NCBI RefSeq assembly: GCF_016862175.1
Contig: NZ_BOML01000072.1
Location: 16,803 to 80,802 of the forward strand
DNA length: 64,000 nucleotides
Reading direction: 5' to 3'
From: Paractinoplanes durhamensis
GTDB lineage: Bacteria > Actinomycetota > Actinomycetes > Mycobacteriales > Micromonosporaceae
The number at the start of each line of letters is the position of its first letter. Position 1 is the first letter of the stretch. A model generated the notes under the pieces. That model saw only the letters and a program-made list of their open reading frames with translations, made no database searches and was not told the origin of the DNA. The translations under genes were made by a program, and so were the position numbers. Of the stretch, positions 61,570-64,000 are shown in pieces.

Positions 61570-63753
61570 GTGAGAACCGCAATCGCGCTGGCCGCCACCA
61601 TCGCGCTGGCCGGCGGAGGGGTGACGGCGACCGCAGACCGCGCGTCCGCCGCCCCGGTAACACCGAGCCCGATCGCCCAGGCCGGAACCGCGGCCGTCAA
61701 GGGCTCGGCGAAGGACGGTTACCAGGTCTACAGCCGAACGAGCGAAGCAATCCGCTACACCCGGACGTACGACGGGATCCGCGTCTACGGCGGCGACCTG
61801 ATCGTCCGGCTCAAGAACGGCAAGGTCACCGGCACGTCGGTGGGCCTGGCCAAGCCGCTGTCGCTGAGCACCAAGCCGTCGGTGACCGCTCTTTCTGCGC
61901 GCGCCAAGGCGACGTCCGCCTTCCGCGGCAAGATCACCTCTAGTGGCACGCCCGAACTGTTCGTCGACGCGAGCGACGGCACCGGCAAGCTCGCCTGGGA
62001 GACCGTGATCAGCGGCTGGCAGCCGGACGGACAGACCCCGTCCCGCCTGCACGTGATCACCGACGCGCTGACCGGCGCGGTGCGCGGCTCGTTCGACGAG
62101 ATCGAGAGCGTGTCCGGCACCGGCAACAGCATCTACTCGGGCCCGGTGGCGATCGAGACCACGGCCAATGACACCGGCTTCAGCCTCACCGACCCGGTGC
62201 GCGGCGGCGGTTACACCTGCGACATGGGCAACCGCACCAGCGGAACCTGCGCGGTCTTCACCGACGACGACAACCTTTGGGGTACGGGCGCCAACGCCGA
62301 CCGGGCCTCCGCGGCGGTGGACGCCCACTTCGGTGCGGCCACCACGTTCGACTACTTCAAGAACGTGCACGGCCGGGACGGCATCTTCGGCACCGGCGTC
62401 GGCGTTCCGTCGCGGGTGCACTACGGCAGCGCGTACGTGAACGCGTTCTGGGACGGCGCCCAGATGACCTACGGCGACGGCAGCGGCAACGCCAAGCCCC
62501 TGGTGGCGCTGGACGTGGCCGGGCACGAGATGTCGCACGGCGTGACCGAGCACGTGGTGCCGGGCGGCCTCACCTACGCCGGCGAGCCGGGCGGCCTGAA
62601 CGAGGCCACCAGCGACATCTTCGGCAGCATGGTCGAGTTCTACGCGAACAGCACCGCCGACGCCGGCGACTACGACATCGGCGAGAAGATCGACATCCGC
62701 GGCACCGGCGCCCCGCTGCGCTACATGTACGACCCGGCCAAGGACGGCTCCTCGCACGGCTGCTGGTCGACCACCACCAAGAACGTCGACGTGCACTACT
62801 CGTCCGGCGTGGCCAACCACTTCTTCTTCGACCTGGCCGAGGGCACCGGCGTCACCGCGTACGGCACGTCGCCGCTGTGCGGCTCCGCCGCCCCGGTCGC
62901 CGGCGTCGGCCGGGAGAAGGCCTCGGCGATCTGGTTCCGCGCCCTGTCCAACTACTTCATTTCGAGTACGACGTACGCCCAGGCCCGCGGCTACACGCTG
63001 TCCGCCGCCGCCGACCTGTACGGCTTCTGCGGCACCGAGTACAAGGCGGTGCAGGCGTCGTGGACCGCGGTGAACGTGGCCGGCGACGACTTCTGCTCCG
63101 CGGGCAACGACTTCACCCTGGCGCTGAGCGCACCGTCGGTGGCGGTCGACCCCGGCACCTCCGGCACGGTCACGGTGGCCACCACGGCCATCAACGGCGA
63201 CCCCGAGCCGATCACCTTCACGGCCGGCGTGGTGCCGGCCGGCGTCACGGTCTCCTTCGACCCGGCGACGGTGACCGCAGGCGAGCCGACCACGGTGACG
63301 GTGACCGCCGACCCCGGCACGCCGCGTTCCTCGGCACCGGTGACGATCACCGCGACCGCGCCGTCGGTGACGAGGGCGGTATCGCTGGCGGTGAGCGTGA
63401 ACAGCTCGGCCGGCTGCACCGGCACCAACGGTGACGACGTGGCCATCCCCGACAACACCACGGTGACCAGCACCATCACGATCGCCGACTGCGCCGTGAC
63501 CCCGTCGTCCACGGCGTCGGTAGAGGTGCACATCGTGCACACCTACATCGGCGACCTGGTGATCACGCTCCTGGCCCCCGACGGCACGGCCTACGTCCTG
63601 CACAACCGGGCAGGCGGTGGCACCGACAACATCAACCAGACCTACACGGTCAACCTGTCCGCCGAGGCCCCCAACGGCCCGTGGGTGCTGCAGGTCCGTG
63701 ACGCCGCCAGCGCCGACATCGGCAAGATCGACAGCTGGTCCCTCTCGCTGTAG
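61570..63753 (+). CDS. Secreted M4 (thermolysin-family) metalloprotease with P-domain
   Basis: The 727-residue zinc endopeptidase has a signal peptide (about 1-28), a propeptide with FTP/PepSY-like regions (about 40-180) and an M4 catalytic domain. The zinc motif is HEMSH at residues 319-323, the third ligand lies in LNEATSDIFG, and the second active-site histidine in VDVHYSSGVANHFF. After it come an Ig-like domain (about 520-610) and a C-terminal proprotein-convertase P-domain (IPDNTTVTSTITIADC to IDSWSLSL). The GTG at 61570 is preferred because GGGAGG stands six bases upstream and it gives a normal signal peptide. An in-frame ATG at 61540 is the alternative. Confidence 0.88.
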   Translation: MRTAIALAATIALAGGGVTATADRASAAPVTPSPIAQAGTAAVKGSAKDGYQVYSRTSEAIRYTRTYDGIRVYGGDLIVRLKNGKVTGTSVGLAKPLSLSTKPSVTALSARAKATSAFRGKITSSGTPELFVDASDGTGKLAWETVISGWQPDGQTPSRLHVITDALTGAVRGSFDEIESVSGTGNSIYSGPVAIETTANDTGFSLTDPVRGGGYTCDMGNRTSGTCAVFTDDDNLWGTGANADRASAAVDAHFGAATTFDYFKNVHGRDGIFGTGVGVPSRVHYGSAYVNAFWDGAQMTYGDGSGNAKPLVALDVAGHEMSHGVTEHVVPGGLTYAGEPGGLNEATSDIFGSMVEFYANSTADAGDYDIGEKIDIRGTGAPLRYMYDPAKDGSSHGCWSTTTKNVDVHYSSGVANHFFFDLAEGTGVTAYGTSPLCGSAAPVAGVGREKASAIWFRALSNYFISSTTYAQARGYTLSAAADLYGFCGTEYKAVQASWTAVNVAGDDFCSAGNDFTLALSAPSVAVDPGTSGTVTVATTAINGDPEPITFTAGVVPAGVTVSFDPATVTAGEPTTVTVTADPGTPRSSAPVTITATAPSVTRAVSLAVSVNSSAGCTGTNGDDVAIPDNTTVTSTITIADCAVTPSSTASVEVHIVHTYIGDLVITLLAPDGTAYVLHNRAGGGTDNINQTYTVNLSAEAPNGPWVLQVRDAASADIGKIDSWSLSL

Positions 63754-63779
63754 CAAGTGATCCCCAGCTGAACGGCCAG

Positions 63780-63812
63780 AACGGTGGCTGCCACGCGATG
63801 GCAGCCACCGTT
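63780..63812 (+). terminator. Hairpin terminator of the M4 protease gene
   Basis: AACGGTGGCTGCCA (63780-63793) pairs perfectly with 63799-63812 around CGCGA, 27 bases after the stop codon. Confidence 0.85.
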
Positions 63813-63850
63813 CCCGCCCAAAGTCCGAGCCACCACCCAGCGTGGGGTAA

Positions 63851-64000
63851 GGCCACCGATTTCGCGAAAGTTGGGGCCTCGCCCTCGCAGCCAGAGACCG
63901 ACTTCAAGGAAATCGGGCTCTCACCACCCACCCGAGGCCCGACATCAAGGAAATCGGGCTCTCACCACCCACCCGAGGCCCCGACTTCAAGGAAATCAGG
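63851..64000. repeat. Palindromic repeat block with 41/42-bp tandem units (continues past the window)
   Basis: An imperfect palindrome at 63856-63874 is followed by three starts of a 41/42-bp unit, at 63900, 63941 and 63983. Each unit contains GACWTCAAGGAAATCRGG, and the two complete ones also CTCTCACCACCCACCC. The block is homologous to 7853-8010, including a 24-base identical stretch (63873-63896). No gene is seen here. Confidence 0.8.

Noticed and set aside
63900..64000. A CRISPR array, because of the 41/42-bp period
   Set aside because: The full period is repeated with no unique spacers, the unit itself is palindromic and related copies occur elsewhere; no cas gene is nearby.

Overview
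The window reads as chromosomal DNA of a GC-rich filamentous actinobacterium, most likely of the Micromonosporaceae (Actinoplanes-like). The clues are very high GC, frequent GTG starts, long chains of ATGA/GTGA stop-start overlaps, many secreted carbohydrate-active enzymes with lectin, CBM2 or discoidin modules, an FxSxx-COOH RiPP locus and a CebR-type operator. The genus is inferred from gene content, not proven. No tRNA, rRNA, CRISPR array or intact insertion sequence was recognised.

Layout. 1-7401 (minus): hsdM-hsdS of a type I restriction-modification system with no hsdR in view, then a DUF2238 membrane protein, a chemotaxis receptor and the PEP-dependent dihydroxyacetone kinase genes dhaK-dhaL-dhaM (dhaM runs off the left edge). 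7402-8235: no convincing gene, but a block of palindromic repeats. 8236-21389: a plant cell wall locus. A minus-strand operon (DUF6807, GH43, a pectinesterase remnant, DUF6807, ROK regulator) faces a plus-strand operon (sugar ABC transporter, GH3, pectinesterase, PL1 pectate lyase). Both start from one intergenic region carrying two copies of CTGWAACAAATT, a plausible ROK operator. 21437-25408: a lipoprotein, an SMP-30 lactonase and a GH6-CBM2 cellulase behind a CebR box. 25520-28297: a flavodoxin, two overlapping mini-ORFs in a 56-bp duplication, a tandem universal stress protein and NDH-2. 28470-32263: an L-fucose oxidation operon (dehydratase, aldo-keto reductase, lactonase, FadR-type regulator).

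32500-41653: an alpha/beta hydrolase, then on the minus strand a complete FxSxx-COOH system, fxsA-fxsB-TIR-fxsC-fxsT. It has a 57-residue precursor ending FNSTL, a radical SAM/SPASM enzyme with a C-terminal HExxH domain, two TIR-like proteins and a MinD/TIR/NB-ARC/TPR protein. The last four genes are joined by 4-base overlaps. This is the most interesting system in the window: a RiPP maturation pathway wired to NLR-like signalling proteins whose biological role is not established.

41839-54419: a GH87-like alpha-1,3-glucanase, an RHS polymorphic toxin (2250 aa, HINT pretoxin module, unrecognised C-terminal toxin) followed without a gap by a DUF4288 protein that is probably its immunity protein, a DUF6881-like gene and an S15 peptidase. 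54500-63753: a DUF1304 protein, a MOSC-FNR-ferredoxin fusion, a small membrane ORF running into a 75-bp snapback repeat, a large FAD/Fe-S oxidoreductase, deoC divergent from a GntR/UTRA regulator across two perfect palindromes, and a secreted M4 metalloprotease. The right edge (63851-64000) holds a second copy of the repeat family seen at 7853-8010.
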